A stretch of DNA of 64,000 nt, from the NCBI GenBank assembly GCA_035578155.1, contig JAPWDM010000022.1, positions 4,837,076-4,901,075 of the forward strand. The letters run 5' to 3'. How positions within the stretch are numbered: position 1 is the first letter of the stretch; each line of letters begins with the position of its first letter. The translations under genes and the position numbers were made by a program. The DNA comes from Brachynemurus nebulosus. Its lineage: Eukaryota > Arthropoda > Insecta > Neuroptera > Myrmeleontidae. The notes beneath the pieces are model-generated. The model had not been told where the DNA came from. It ran no database searches and was given only the letters and a program-made list of their open reading frames with translations. Shown piece by piece: positions 1-10,548 of the stretch.

Positions 1-652
1 ACCCGAATTATTCGTTGGGGGGTTAATATTTTCAGTCGATACTGATGAATTCTCAAAATGTAACAGCCAATGATGGCGAAAAAGACATTTACCACAATTA
101 TTTTTGGACTGACATTGGGCGACAGTATGCACAAAGATTTGGATTTTATAAAGTTAAATCTTTCATTAGGAGACAATTTCAGAAATTTTGAACAATTCGC
201 CAAAAGATGTGAATTTCCATATTTTACGCAATTATTTCTAGTTAGATTTGAATTTTTATTGATTGTGAAACTATGCGTAACTTTTGGTTTACTCAAATTA
301 GAGGGTTTGCCCCGATTTAGTAATTTAGTTTGATCTTGTACAGATTGAACAATTTCTTGATACTTAGGTAATGAAGATTTACCACATCGAAGCATCTCGA
401 AAGCTTTAGCGGTATCCGCAAGTAGCTTAGATAATGCTAAAAACGGAATAATGAAATCCGAAAAATCCTCTATATCTAATCTTTGAATAGCAGCCGCAGC
501 CGCATGAAAATTATCCAAAAATAAATTAAGGGATGCCGAGTTCTCAACTGTCAACCTTTTAAATTTTAAGGTTTGTTCGAGATATGTATTTGCTAAATAT
601 CTTTTATCAGAATACTTATCTATTAAGGACTGATAAATTAATAAAACAAAAT
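1..652 (-). pseudogene. BEL/Pao-like Gag fragment, runs off the window edge
   Basis: The minus strand is open from about 652 to the window edge without a convincing start codon. Seen: a helical stretch with YQSLIDKYSDKRYLANTYL, then LNLFLDNFHAA, FEMLRC, and a zinc-knuckle-like CVKYGNSHLLANC followed by LSPNERFNFIKSK. After a frame change near 90-95 the next knuckle appears as CGKCLFRHHWLLHF. This order of a capsid-like region, the motif LSPxER and tandem Cys/His knuckles is typical of Gag in BEL/Pao (and related) insect LTR retrotransposons, where it packages element RNA. An in-frame TGA near 695 bounds it upstream. The Pol part would lie beyond position 1. The frame change marks it as a decayed copy. 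The family is assigned from motifs alone. Confidence 0.72.
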
Positions 653-1596
653 TAAAATTTGTGGAATAAAATAGAAAAATTACTAATCATATTGTTTTAA
701 AATCCCTTACCATCAATATGAAATACAGATAAGGGTTTGCAAAATTGTACATTTTGCTGAATTTCACTATACCTAATCCACTGTAAAGCTGTAAATTTTC
801 AAAATTTTATAAATTCACAATGTGAATTTTCCCCACTGAATAATATAAAAATAAAAATAAAATTTATAAAGGGTATTCAACGTTTTTCTTAAATGCACAT
901 AATGGGTACTTTATTATTCATATCATAAACAAAATATTTTTCCAGCAACTCGACTCCGTCGTTACTATACATTTACATTACTACCTATATGCATATATAG
1001 TACACATGTTTTTAATAAGTGGTGGGACATGAGAACTATTTAACGAAATCAAAAACTTAGTGCTAAATTCCAATTATAACGCATATAGCCTTGGATGCTG
1101 CGCGTTTAAATAATAAATAATAATAATATTTAACGAAATGATTAAAAACTTAATTTTTAAATAATTCGAGTTGGATGTTAGATAAGCTACTCGATATTCT
1201 ACGTATTCGAATCTTAAACAATTCAGTCGAATGCCTATAGAGTACATTAAAAGAAAGAAAATAATTAAAGTAAAATATGCGTTGGTTTTTTACTGCATAC
1301 ATTTAGCAAACAAAGCATTTTGTTATTACGATTATATTGGTTTTGCACAAAGTCAATCTTCCATTTATGAATTACATGAATATTTCGTCATTATGTTGAT
1401 GTAAGTACTTCAATCTAACCATCATGTAATCAAAGTATTTCTTATTTTATCCGAAAAGTACCGCAATATATCCATTAAAATGATTAACTTAGAAGAATAG
1501 AAACCTTTTCACAATATACACAATGTACCTAAATTAAATGAAAATGTTTAACATAGGTACTTAAAGTTAAGGTAATGTGTATTTTGTATAATTGAA
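653..1596. other. AT-rich stretch, nothing recognised
   Basis: About 0.9 kb of AT-rich sequence without a supported gene. A possible splice-like GTAAGG/TTTATCAG pair on the minus strand (near 714 and 643) flanks the start of the Gag fragment, but I cannot show that it is used. Confidence 0.5.
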
Positions 1597-1891
1597 TACC
1601 GTAAAACCGTCTAGACCCGGACAGGGAGTCTAGACCCGGACACTTTGCACCAATCTTCAAATTAAATAATTTCTACATTAACCTGCAACAATTAACATTT
1701 GTTCTTGACGTCATTAGAGAGAGAAAAGCATCCTCTAAACAGCTGTACCAATAAAAACTACGGATTTCAACATTTACTATTTCATTTTACAGGATTACTA
1801 TCCTACAGTTTTTCAAAGAAATAAAATGTGTCTAACTTAGACATGTAATTTTCGTCATAATGGTTATATTGTTTTAGTATGGTTAGTATGG

Positions 1892-1975
<84 letters not shown>

Positions 1976-2519
1976 GCTATATATGTATATCCGTTTAGAC
2001 CCGGACACATCAGTTTATTAAACTATGGCCGCGATTCGCACCAGTTGTAACTCCCACTGTAAATACGTTAATATTCCCGCCAGAATTACGCGGTTTATGC
2101 GTCCTTCTGGTGTCATATCGTAAGTTTACTTTACAGAGAGGCATACTATGCATTGCCCCCTCTCCCTTCCCACAAAATATTTTGAAGTCTTTAACAGGTT
2201 CAAAGACATCAGATGATATAAAATACTGTCGTAAACCCGACGGAAGAGGCTAGTTTGCATGTTATTACATTATTTAAGTAAGTGTCCGGGTCAAGACGGA
2301 TTTGGGGTTTAGACCCGGACACTTACTAATTATTTTTTATTTTTTTTTTTTTTTATTTTTACTTATAATGAAACAAATGGGTCAGGGATATAACAAATAA
2401 TATACGCTCTTTCTAATGGTAATACTTTTATTGGCGATATGTATGAAGGAAACATGTATAAACATAAAACTATACTAAAAAATGTAAAAAAGTGTCCGGG
2501 TCTAGACGGTTTAACGGTA
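1597..2519. mobile_element. TIR DNA element with GTCTAGACCCGGACA ends (pogo/Tigger-like?)
   Basis: The left end (1597-1623) and right end (2491-2519) are inverted copies of a terminal sequence starting TACCGT and containing GTCTAGACCCGGACA. The ends begin with TA, which fits a TA target. Further inverted copies of the core lie at 1628-1646, 1991-2010, 2281-2296 and 2308-2324, so the motif is a repeated subterminal site. No transposase frame is visible, so this is nonautonomous. The superfamily guess (Tc1/mariner, pogo-type) rests on the TA ends and TIR style only. Confidence 0.5.
1893..1972. repeat. (TA)n microsatellite
   Basis: About 80 bp of near-perfect TA repeats inside the TIR element. 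Confidence 0.95.
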
Positions 2520-3896
2520 CTACAAAAGTTTGCCATTTAAATTTTTTCATAAAATATATGTACTTAAGCAGACTATTCATCAGATCGATCGAAGTATCGA
2601 AACATATATTACACTTAGCCACTAGTATTTGAGCTGAAATGGCAGGGAAGTCTCTTTACATTTTCCCGTTACATATTTGTTCTTAAAATATGTGGGTATC
2701 TTGGACTACACTTGATTCAATAAAATCCATTAAATAACTTGATTATATCTTACCTATATTTTTGTCTAAACTTTAGATAAAAATATTTCCTATGTTTTTG
2801 AGAGGTGAACCTTAAAATTATAAATTTTTAATATTGACATACGACGACCATACCTGAACCTCTCCTTGTAAGATATATAACTTAAGAAATACTTTTTTCT
2901 AGTGCCTGCTCCACAGAAATAAACCAATATTTTTTTAATCAATCCAAATCTAGGGAACGAGTTAATGGTCAACAGTCAACAATTTTTTAAAAATATCCCA
3001 TATTTAGATTCTCATGAATACGTATGTCGTATGAAGAGTAGTATCTTCACTTATTATTGTTCCTTGAGAGATGTTTGGAGAAAAAACGATTCCATGAAAA
3101 ACCTCTACTTCCCTTCCTATACATCAATGAATATAAACAATTTAAATATGTATATACGTATATGTATGCCTATGTGTTCACGTATTGTATATATACTTGT
3201 TTGTACGATCATATAGGTACATAGCTTTCCTGCTCCTTAGGATAACGAATATATGAATACAATGTATAATCGTTAAGGTGAAATACATCAGGACAATAGG
3301 ACGACGAATGCATATAGAATGCATACAATAATATATATGTATATCTAGATACAAAAACACATTCATATCTATAAAAATGGTAAAAAATATATCACATACA
3401 AAATTGCATGAATACTATATAGTTGGAGAACCAGACACTGCGAATATTGCTCAAGTTACAAATAAGTTTCCAAATTTTCCTGAAATTTTTTCCACAAATA
3501 AGTTTCCAAATGTTCCAAATTGCTCAAGTTACAAATAAGTTTCCAAGTAACACTTATCTCACTGTTCCAGAAGTTAAGATGTAGAATCTAAGCGGCAGTC
3601 ACTGTAACGGTCATCATTCTTATTAACTAAATTCCACACATCAATGCTCCATGATACACTCCAGATTGAATTTTAAGGGCGTTGGTTACTAATTTCAAAA
3701 ATACATAATTCCTGGATTGGTAACGCATTGCTTGATTAAATCACGTAGTCCCGCTGTTTTGAGAAAATTTATTAGCACTGCTCATTAATCACAAATTCAA
3801 TATTAACAATTTTGTCACTTTATCCTAATACCATAATTAAATATTTCTTAATAAAAAAATTAAATATGAAAATTATAGTTACAGAACAAAAAGATA
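2022..3896. repeat. Palindrome P1, left arm
   Basis: This segment is the inverted copy of 6018-7888. Landmarks pair with a constant coordinate sum near 9,910: the GGCCGCGATTCGCACC block at 2025 with its complement near 7880, and ACAGAACAAAAAGAT near 3880 with ATCTTTTTGTTCTGT near 6025. Short open frames inside (2790-2972 minus, 2965-3216 plus) recur in the other arm but look non-coding. The arm contains the CCGGGTC motifs of the DNA element at its outer edge. Confidence 0.85.
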
Positions 3897-3922
3897 AAGG
3901 GAAGTTTAAATAAAATTAAATT

Positions 3923-4600
3923 ATGGACGCTCAGGCTGACATTTCATACGTTGGCTTAAAACGCGATGGGCTTATGTACGAAATCATGAGGCATGGAAGA
4001 TCCCCTACAGCTCTTACAACTAGACAAATGACCTCTTTGTTGAATTCAGGGTTAGAACTTGATCGTACATTTAGTCCACCATTAGTAAGTGAAGTAGGTA
4101 CCTTGCGTGCTAAATTCACTCAGATTTGTGCTGAAGTCCGGTTGTTTGTCGGTCAGGAAGATTCTCTCGAATGCCAACATTTGTCGAACCATATTGCACA
4201 TTGTTTGCGTCGGTTAAATTTAGTGAAAAATCGCCAGCTTAGAGACGACACTACCGCCCCTTATTTAGAACAGAAAATCGATACTGGTGATGCCCCAACT
4301 ATTAAGCAGCGTAACTACGTGGCATCGAAGCCTATTTCTGATTTCATTAACCAAGAAATAGATCGTAGGTTACATTTTGATGTGATAGAACCAGCTCAGA
4401 GTCCATGGAACAATCCGATCGTGGTCGTAAATAAGAAAAGTACTGATGGTAGTCCTAAATCTCGTTTTTGCCTCGATTTTAGAAGGTTGAATGCATGCAC
4501 GAAAAAAGACGCTTATCCCCTACCTTTCATGCATCAAACCTTAGACCGCTTAGGGAACGCTAGTTACTTTACCACTCTCGACTTTAAGTCCGCCTTTTAA
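3923..4600 (+). pseudogene. Ty3/Gypsy remnant: Gag N-terminus joined to N-terminal RT
   Basis: A 225-codon frame starting at an ATG. Residues 1-110 (MDAQADISYVGLKRDG onward, with TALTTRQMTSLLNSG) resemble the N-terminal region of insect Gypsy Gag proteins. From about residue 115 the frame is reverse transcriptase: DFINQEIDRRLHFDVIEPAQ, SPWNNPIVVVNKK, FCLDFRRLNACTKKDAYPLP, and TTLDFKSAF (RT catalytic Asp of motif A), where a stop codon at 4598 cuts it. The rest of Gag and the protease are absent, so Gag is joined to RT by deletion or by an unusual architecture. The frame begins about 25 bp from the end of the left palindrome arm and is the only coding matter between the arms. Confidence 0.75.
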
Positions 4601-4671
4601 GTTACCACATAGTAGTCGGCCATAAATGCGCTTTCTCTGTACTTGGTCGTGGCCAGTTCTAGCAAAAAAGA

Positions 4672-5568
4672 ATGATGTACGGTTTAACTAATGCTCCAGC
4701 CACACAACAACGATTAGTGGATACAATTTTGGGTCCTAGTCTCGAACCCTATGTATTTGTCTATCTAGACGACATCGTTATCGCCAATACGTCTTTCGAA
4801 GATCACCTGAAGACGTTATATGAGGTGTTATCACGATTGAAAGCTGCAAATCTTACGCTTTCTTTAGACAAATGCAATTTTGCAAAACGTGAAATAAAAT
4901 ATCTCGGGTTCATAATAAATCAAACTGGAATCCAAGTAGATCCGGAGAAATCTAGTGCAGTTTCTACCTACCCCGTTCTTAAAACTGTATTTTTGCACCT
5001 TTTTGGGAATTGTTTCTTGGTTCCGCCGTTGGATCCCTCACTTTACCGAACTTGCAGCACCGTTAGTAAACTGACACGGAAAAATTGTAAGTGGGATTGG
5101 AAAGCCGCTACCCAGAAATCTTTCAATTCACTTAAACAGCACCTTCTATCTCCGCCTATACTTAGCTGTCCTGATCCATACCTGCCTTACACCACATACA
5201 GTGTGATGCCTCTCAATTTTCCGTTGGCAGTTGTTTAGTACAACAAACTCCTGACGGTAAAGAAAAAGTCATAGCCTATGCCTCCCGTGCCTTATTTAAA
5301 AATGAATTAAATTTCTCCATCACCGAGAAAGAATTGCTTGCCATCTTATGGGCAATTAACAAATTCCGCGGCTATGTTGAACCTACTCGTTCACCGTGGT
5401 TACGGACCACTTCGCTTTGAAATGGCTTCATAATTTAAAGAATCCTTTTGGTCACCTCGCACGTTGGAGTTTGCAGTTGCAGTCCTACGATTTCGATATC
5501 GTACACCGTAAAGGCTCCTCACACACCTTATCTGATGGTTTGTCCCGTATCCCAACTGGCATAAATTA
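4672..5568 (+). pseudogene. Ty3/Gypsy remnant: C-terminal RT and RNase H
   Basis: Continuation of the pol remnant after the stop. Seen: MMYGLTNAPATQQRLVDTI, the catalytic FVYLDDIVIAN (YLDD) and LSLDKCNFAKREIKYLGFII, open to 5238. In another frame RNase H follows: IAYASRALFKNELNFSITEKELLAILWAI, then, after further frame changes, HLARWSLQLQSYDFDIVHRKG and DGLSRIPTG ending near 5568. This is the normal RT-thumb-RNase H order of Ty3/Gypsy pol. No integrase follows. At least three disablements are visible, so it is inactive. Confidence 0.8.
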
Positions 5569-6017
5569 GATTGAGGTTACTGACAATCGCCTTTGTTACC
5601 TTCATATGCCTTAAAATTTGTATACGCAATTTAATTATCTTTAACTTCCCCAATTTATATGTTCTGTACGATTATTTTCCGTTTTGCATGCCTTTGGGTT
5701 TTTCCGAAACGAAGGATCTAAGTTGAACATGATTCGTTAACTTCGAGCACGGCATGAATTAAGCTTCATGTTATTTAAATTTACGTCCTACATTATCTTT
5801 ATCTTTATCTTACTTTACGTCTAATTTTTTTTACTTTAATTAAGCTTTAATTTTGTATCTAATTTAAAATTTAGTTAGATTTAGGTCAGATCTGATTTAG
5901 CGAGAAGATGTGCTTATAAAAGCACGATTTGATTAACCGAGATCCCTTTTTCTTATTTATCTCGTTGGGACGTTTGGAGCTGAAAACAGGTTTGTAAAAG
6001 AAACTTTTATTTAATTA
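5569..6017 (+). other. Noncoding tail of the Gypsy remnant, possible LTR piece
   Basis: No open frame. A CTTATAAAAGCACG element near 5911-5925 looks like a TATA box and is followed by text resembling an LTR R-U5 (GAGATCCC, CGTTGGGACGTTTGG). No matching direct copy exists upstream of 3923, so an LTR is only suspected. Confidence 0.3.
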
Positions 6018-7888
6018 TTGCATCTTTTTGTTCTGTAACTATAATTTTCATATTTAATTTTTTTATTGAAAAATGTTTAATTATGGTAGTAGGGTAAAGT
6101 TACTAAATTCTTGTTAATATTGAATTTGTGATTAATGAGCAGTGCTAATAAATTTTCCCAAAACAGGGGGACTACGTGATTTAATCAAGCAATGCGTTAC
6201 CAATCCAGGAATTATCTATTTTTGAAATTAGTAACCAACGCCCTTAAAATTCAATCTGGAGTGTATCATGGAGCATTGATGTATGGAATTTAGTTAATAA
6301 GAATGATGACCGTTACAGTGACTGCCGCTTAGATTCTGCATCTCAACTTCTGGAACAGTGAGATAAGTGTTATTTGGAAACTTATTTGTAACTTGAGCAA
6401 TTTGGAAAATTTGAAAACTTATTTGTGGAAAAAATTTCAGGAAAATTTGGAAACTTATTTGTAACTTGAGCAATATTCGCAGTGTCTGGTTCTCTAACTA
6501 TATAGTATTCATGCAATTTTGTATGTGATATATTTTTTACCATTTTTATAGATATGAATGTGTTTTTGTATCTAGATATACATATATATTATTTATGCAT
6601 TCTATATGCATTCGTCGTCCTATTGTCCTGATGTATTTCACCTTAACGATTATACATTGTATTCATATATTCGTTATCCTAAGGAGCAGGAAAGCTATGT
6701 ACCTATATGATCGTACAAACAAGTATATATACAATACGTGAACACATAGGCATACATATACGTATATACATATTTAAATTGTTTATATTCATTGATGTAT
6801 AGGAAGGGAAGTAGAGGTTTTTCATGGAATCGTTTTGCCTTCAAACATCTCTCAAGGAACAATAATAAGTGAAGATACTACTCTTCATACGACATACGTA
6901 TTCATGAGAGTTTAAATATGGGATATTTTTAAAAAATTGTTGACTGTTGACCATTAATTCGTTCCCTAGATTTGGACTGATTAAAAAAAATATTGGTTTA
7001 TTTCTGTGGAGTAGGCACTAGAAAAAAGTATTTCTTAAGTTATATATCTTACAAGGAGAGGTTCAGGTATGGTTGTCGTATATCAATATTAAAAATTTAT
7101 AATTTTAAGTTTCACCTCTCAAAAACATAGGAAATATTTTTATCTAAGTTTAGACAAAAATATAGGTAAGATATAATCAAGTTATTTAATGGATTTTATT
7201 GAATCAAGTGTAATCAAAGATACCCACATATTTTAAGAACAAATATGTAACGGGAAAGTGTAGAGACTTCCCTGCCATTTCAGCTCAAATACTAGTGGGT
7301 AAGTGTAATATATGTTTCGATACTTCGATCGATCTGGTGAATTCTCTGCTTAAGTACATATATTTTATGAAAAAATTTAAATGGCAAACTTTTGTAGTAC
7401 CGTTAAACCGTCTAGACCCGGACATTTTTTTACATTTTTTAGTCTAGTTTAATGTTTATACATGTTTCCTTCATAGATATCGCCAATAAAAGTATTACCA
7501 TTAGAAAGAGCGATATTATTTGTTATATCCCTGACCCATTTGTTTCATTATAAGTAAAAATAAAAAAAATAAAAAATAATTAGTAAGTGTCCGGGTCTAC
7601 ACCCCAAATCCGTCTTGACCCGGTCACTTACTTAAATAATGTAATAACATGCCAACTAACCTCTTCCGTCGGGTTTACGACAGTATTTTATATCGTCTGA
7701 TGTCTTTGAACCTGGTAAAGACTTCAAAATATTTTGTGGGAAGGGAGAGGGGGCAATGCACAGTATGCCTCTCTATAAAGTAAACTTACGATATGACACC
7801 AGAAGGAGGCATAAACCGCGTAATTCTGGGGGGAATATTAACGTATGTACAGTGGGAGTTACAACTGGTGCGAATCGCGGCCATAGTG
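6018..7888. repeat. Palindrome P1, right arm
   Basis: Inverted copy of 2022-3896. It carries the GTCTAGACCCGGACA end at 7398-7424 and internal copies at 7585-7600 and 7611-7631. Point differences and small indels separate the arms, so they are not an assembly mirror of one read. Confidence 0.85.
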
Positions 7889-7904
7889 TCATAAACTCCA
7901 TAGT

Positions 7905-8272
7905 GTAGGAAGGGAAGTAGAGGTTTTTCAGGGAATCGTCTTTTCTCCAAACATCTCTCAAGGAACAATAATAAGTGTAGATACTACTCTTCATACGACA
8001 TACGTATTCATGAAAATTTAAATATGGGATATTTTTAAAAAATTGTTGATTGTTGACCATTAATTCGTTCCCTAGATTTGGATTGATTAAAAAAATATTG
8101 GTTTTTTTCTGTGGAGTAGGCACTAGAAAAAAGTATTTCTTAAGTTATATATTTTACAAGGAGAGGTTAAGGTATGGTCGTCGTATATCAATATTAAAAC
8201 TTTATAATTTTAAGGTTCACCTATCAAAAACATAGGAAATATTTTTATCTAAAGTTTAGACAAAAATATAGG
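7905..8272. repeat. Direct repeat of 6798-7167
   Basis: Starts AGGAAGGGAAGTAGAGG and ends GACAAAAATATAGGT, like 6798-7167. The same 370-bp block is therefore present three times in P1 (once inverted at about 2790-3125). It abuts the Polinton-like end fragment. Confidence 0.8.
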
Positions 8273-8520
8273 TTAGGTTTGGTTAAGTTTGGTTAGGTTA
8301 GGTTATGTTAGGTTAGTTAGGTTAGGTTAGGTTAGACAAAATTTCGTTAGGTTCCGTTAGGTTAGATCAAGTTTCGTTGGGTTCCGTTAGGTTAGACAAA
8401 ATTTTCATTCAGATGACTCCACCCACCGCCGGACGTTTCTAGAACCGCCCCGATCGAGCTACCTCCTCCCGAGCTCGTTCAAAAAGTCGGCAGGAGGGAA
8501 GGCCCATAATTTCTACTACT
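8273..8520 (+). mobile_element. Lone end of the Polinton-like family
   Basis: A run of degenerate GGTTAGGTTAGG (8273-8400) leads into ACTCCACCCACCGCCGG (from 8416), then TTTCTAGAACCGCCC and the stem CCTCCTCCCGA / TCGGCAGGAGG around a CGTTCAAAAAG loop (about 8460-8500). The same order occurs at the right end of P3 (40.4-40.6 kb). No capsid gene accompanies it, so it is an isolated terminus. Confidence 0.7.
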
Positions 8521-10282
8521 TCGTTGTTTACTTGTAAATGTCAAGTAATTAATTGTGCTTGAACTTTCTCTATTTTTTCTTTTTATTATTTTCTTTCAAC
8601 ATTTTTTTATAACCTATTTATCGTAAATTATAGTGACGGACGCTGAATTTGTACTGAAGAATCTATGTCAAATCTGTAATCTGTCTAAATCGTTTGAAGT
8701 CCCTGGTTACAGTAAATGTGCTTGAGAATGGAATGACAGAACCAAAGAATGGGTTTCTACTGAAATGATCTTCCAGATGCAAGTCATGGATGTTCATCGC
8801 TATTTAATTGTTGTTATTTGGTCTCATGCACAGCCATGACTTGCATCAAGCAGCACATGTAAATGTTATCGAGCCGAGATTCACTGCAGCCCATTGTGTC
8901 CAAGTCTCAAGAAGATTCCACAAACAATTCACATAACACATGAAAATAATAAGTCGTGTCATGTTGAAAAGATGTAATTTACGTCAGGTGCTATCGTATT
9001 TGTGTCAACAATTCATGTTTCTCTATATTTTGTAATTTTGTTAATAAATTACATAAAATTAATAAAAGAAATTGTTTCTTTACCTTACATTGTATGGTCT
9101 AATGTGTCATATCAAAATACGTAATGATCTTGAAATTGATTCTAAAATAAATTAGCCCTAAGAAATGGATTCTTCGCATCCAAGAATATATAAAATGCAC
9201 AAGTTGCTTGCCATGTTTTCCTAAAACCTTAAGACCATACTTAAGACTATACCAAATTTCAAAAATTTGGCACAAACGGCACGATTCTAATGAATTTCCC
9301 CTATCCTAATTCGTCTGTTTGAAATAGAAATTTTATTTTCAAAAATTCATAAAATAAATGGTTGAATGTAATATGAAAATAAATAAATAGTAATCTTCGT
9401 AATTATATAATTTATTGTTGGTACTATCGTTACTATCATTAAAAATTCTAGTGTCAAGATGCAGTACTAGTCATGCCAAAATATTACGGGCGCAAGCTAA
9501 AAAGAATTTTTTTATCTATATCTGCATTTATCTTTGTCTATTATATTAATAAATAGGAGTTTACTCACTCACTCATACAAAAACATAATTACTTGGTTTG
9601 GTTGGTAACTATGGAAATAATACAATTTATGTTCCCCTCACCTCAGTTTCTGGAGGTCTTTTGAGCTTTCACCCATAATACGTCATACCCGGCGCGATTT
9701 CGTTTGAACTGTATTAGGTTATAACAGTAAAAAAAAAAATAATTTTTTAAATTATTTAAGGTTACTGATATTTTTTAAAATATTTTTTTAGAGTTATTAT
9801 TAGTTCCTCTAACGATTTAGGTAATAAAAAAACATGCATATTCTCTATTGGACACCTATTGTTTTGCTTTCAAATTTATTTTTTGCAATTAAAGAAAATT
9901 TTAGTAACTATGGATACTTATATAAAAATGATACCTATAAAGAGGCATATTCTGATCCCAACCATTTTTTCCCATGTTAAATTTTGTGTGATCTTACTTG
10001 AAACAGACTGTATATACATTTTCGATCAATTTGAGATTAGCTATTATTTCTAATATCCTAATTGATTTTAAAACTTGAAAACATAACTTTATATTTTTTA
10101 GCTAAGGTAGCCTAAAACGATTTTTCAACTCATTTTCATTTTTAAGTATTTTGTAAAGTAGCTAAGTTATTTTCATGTTATATTATACCAAAGCAGCATG
10201 AAATCTACACAGGTTTAACAAAACTTATTCCAAATCTGATAAATAAACATCTATACACTATATGTATGACATCGTACGCTAA
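8521..10282. other. No gene recognised
   Basis: AT-rich. Short frames (for example 9859-10053 plus) lack motifs and codon character. Confidence 0.5.
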
Positions 10283-10330
10283 CAAGGAAAGGTATCCAAC
10301 TGTATCTCTCAGAAATTTTTGGAACTTGGG
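10283..10330. repeat. Short inverted repeat with 12225-12275
   Basis: AAGGAAAGGTATCCAACTG and TCTCAGAAATTTTTGGAACTT here match, inverted, the text at 12225-12275. The pair may be ends of an old element of about 2 kb. A 66-codon minus frame at 12089-12289 is built on the second copy and is not convincing as a gene. Confidence 0.5.
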
Positions 10331-10476
10331 TAGATTGTAGATCTTATTAAAACTAATCACGAGTCATATTTCGTTCGTCCCCATAAAAGCTTTAAGGGGG
10401 TGAAACTCACTCCTGAAAATTTAAATTTTTTTCAATTTTCTTAAATATCTTGGAAATGGTAAGAGCTTTGGTAGGG

Positions 10477-10479
<3 letters not shown>

Positions 10480-10543
<64 letters not shown>
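10480..10543. repeat. (TA)n microsatellite
   Basis: About 64 bp of perfect TA repeats. Confidence 0.95.

Positions 10544-10548
<5 letters not shown>

Noticed and set aside
2022..7888. P1 as an ordinary LTR retrotransposon or a DIRS-type element
   Set aside because: The arms are inverted, not direct, and no tyrosine recombinase is visible; the RT has Ty3/Gypsy motifs.
8273..8400. TTAGG-like run as a true telomere
   Set aside because: It is short, degenerate, internal, and recurs at the same position in other copies of one element family.
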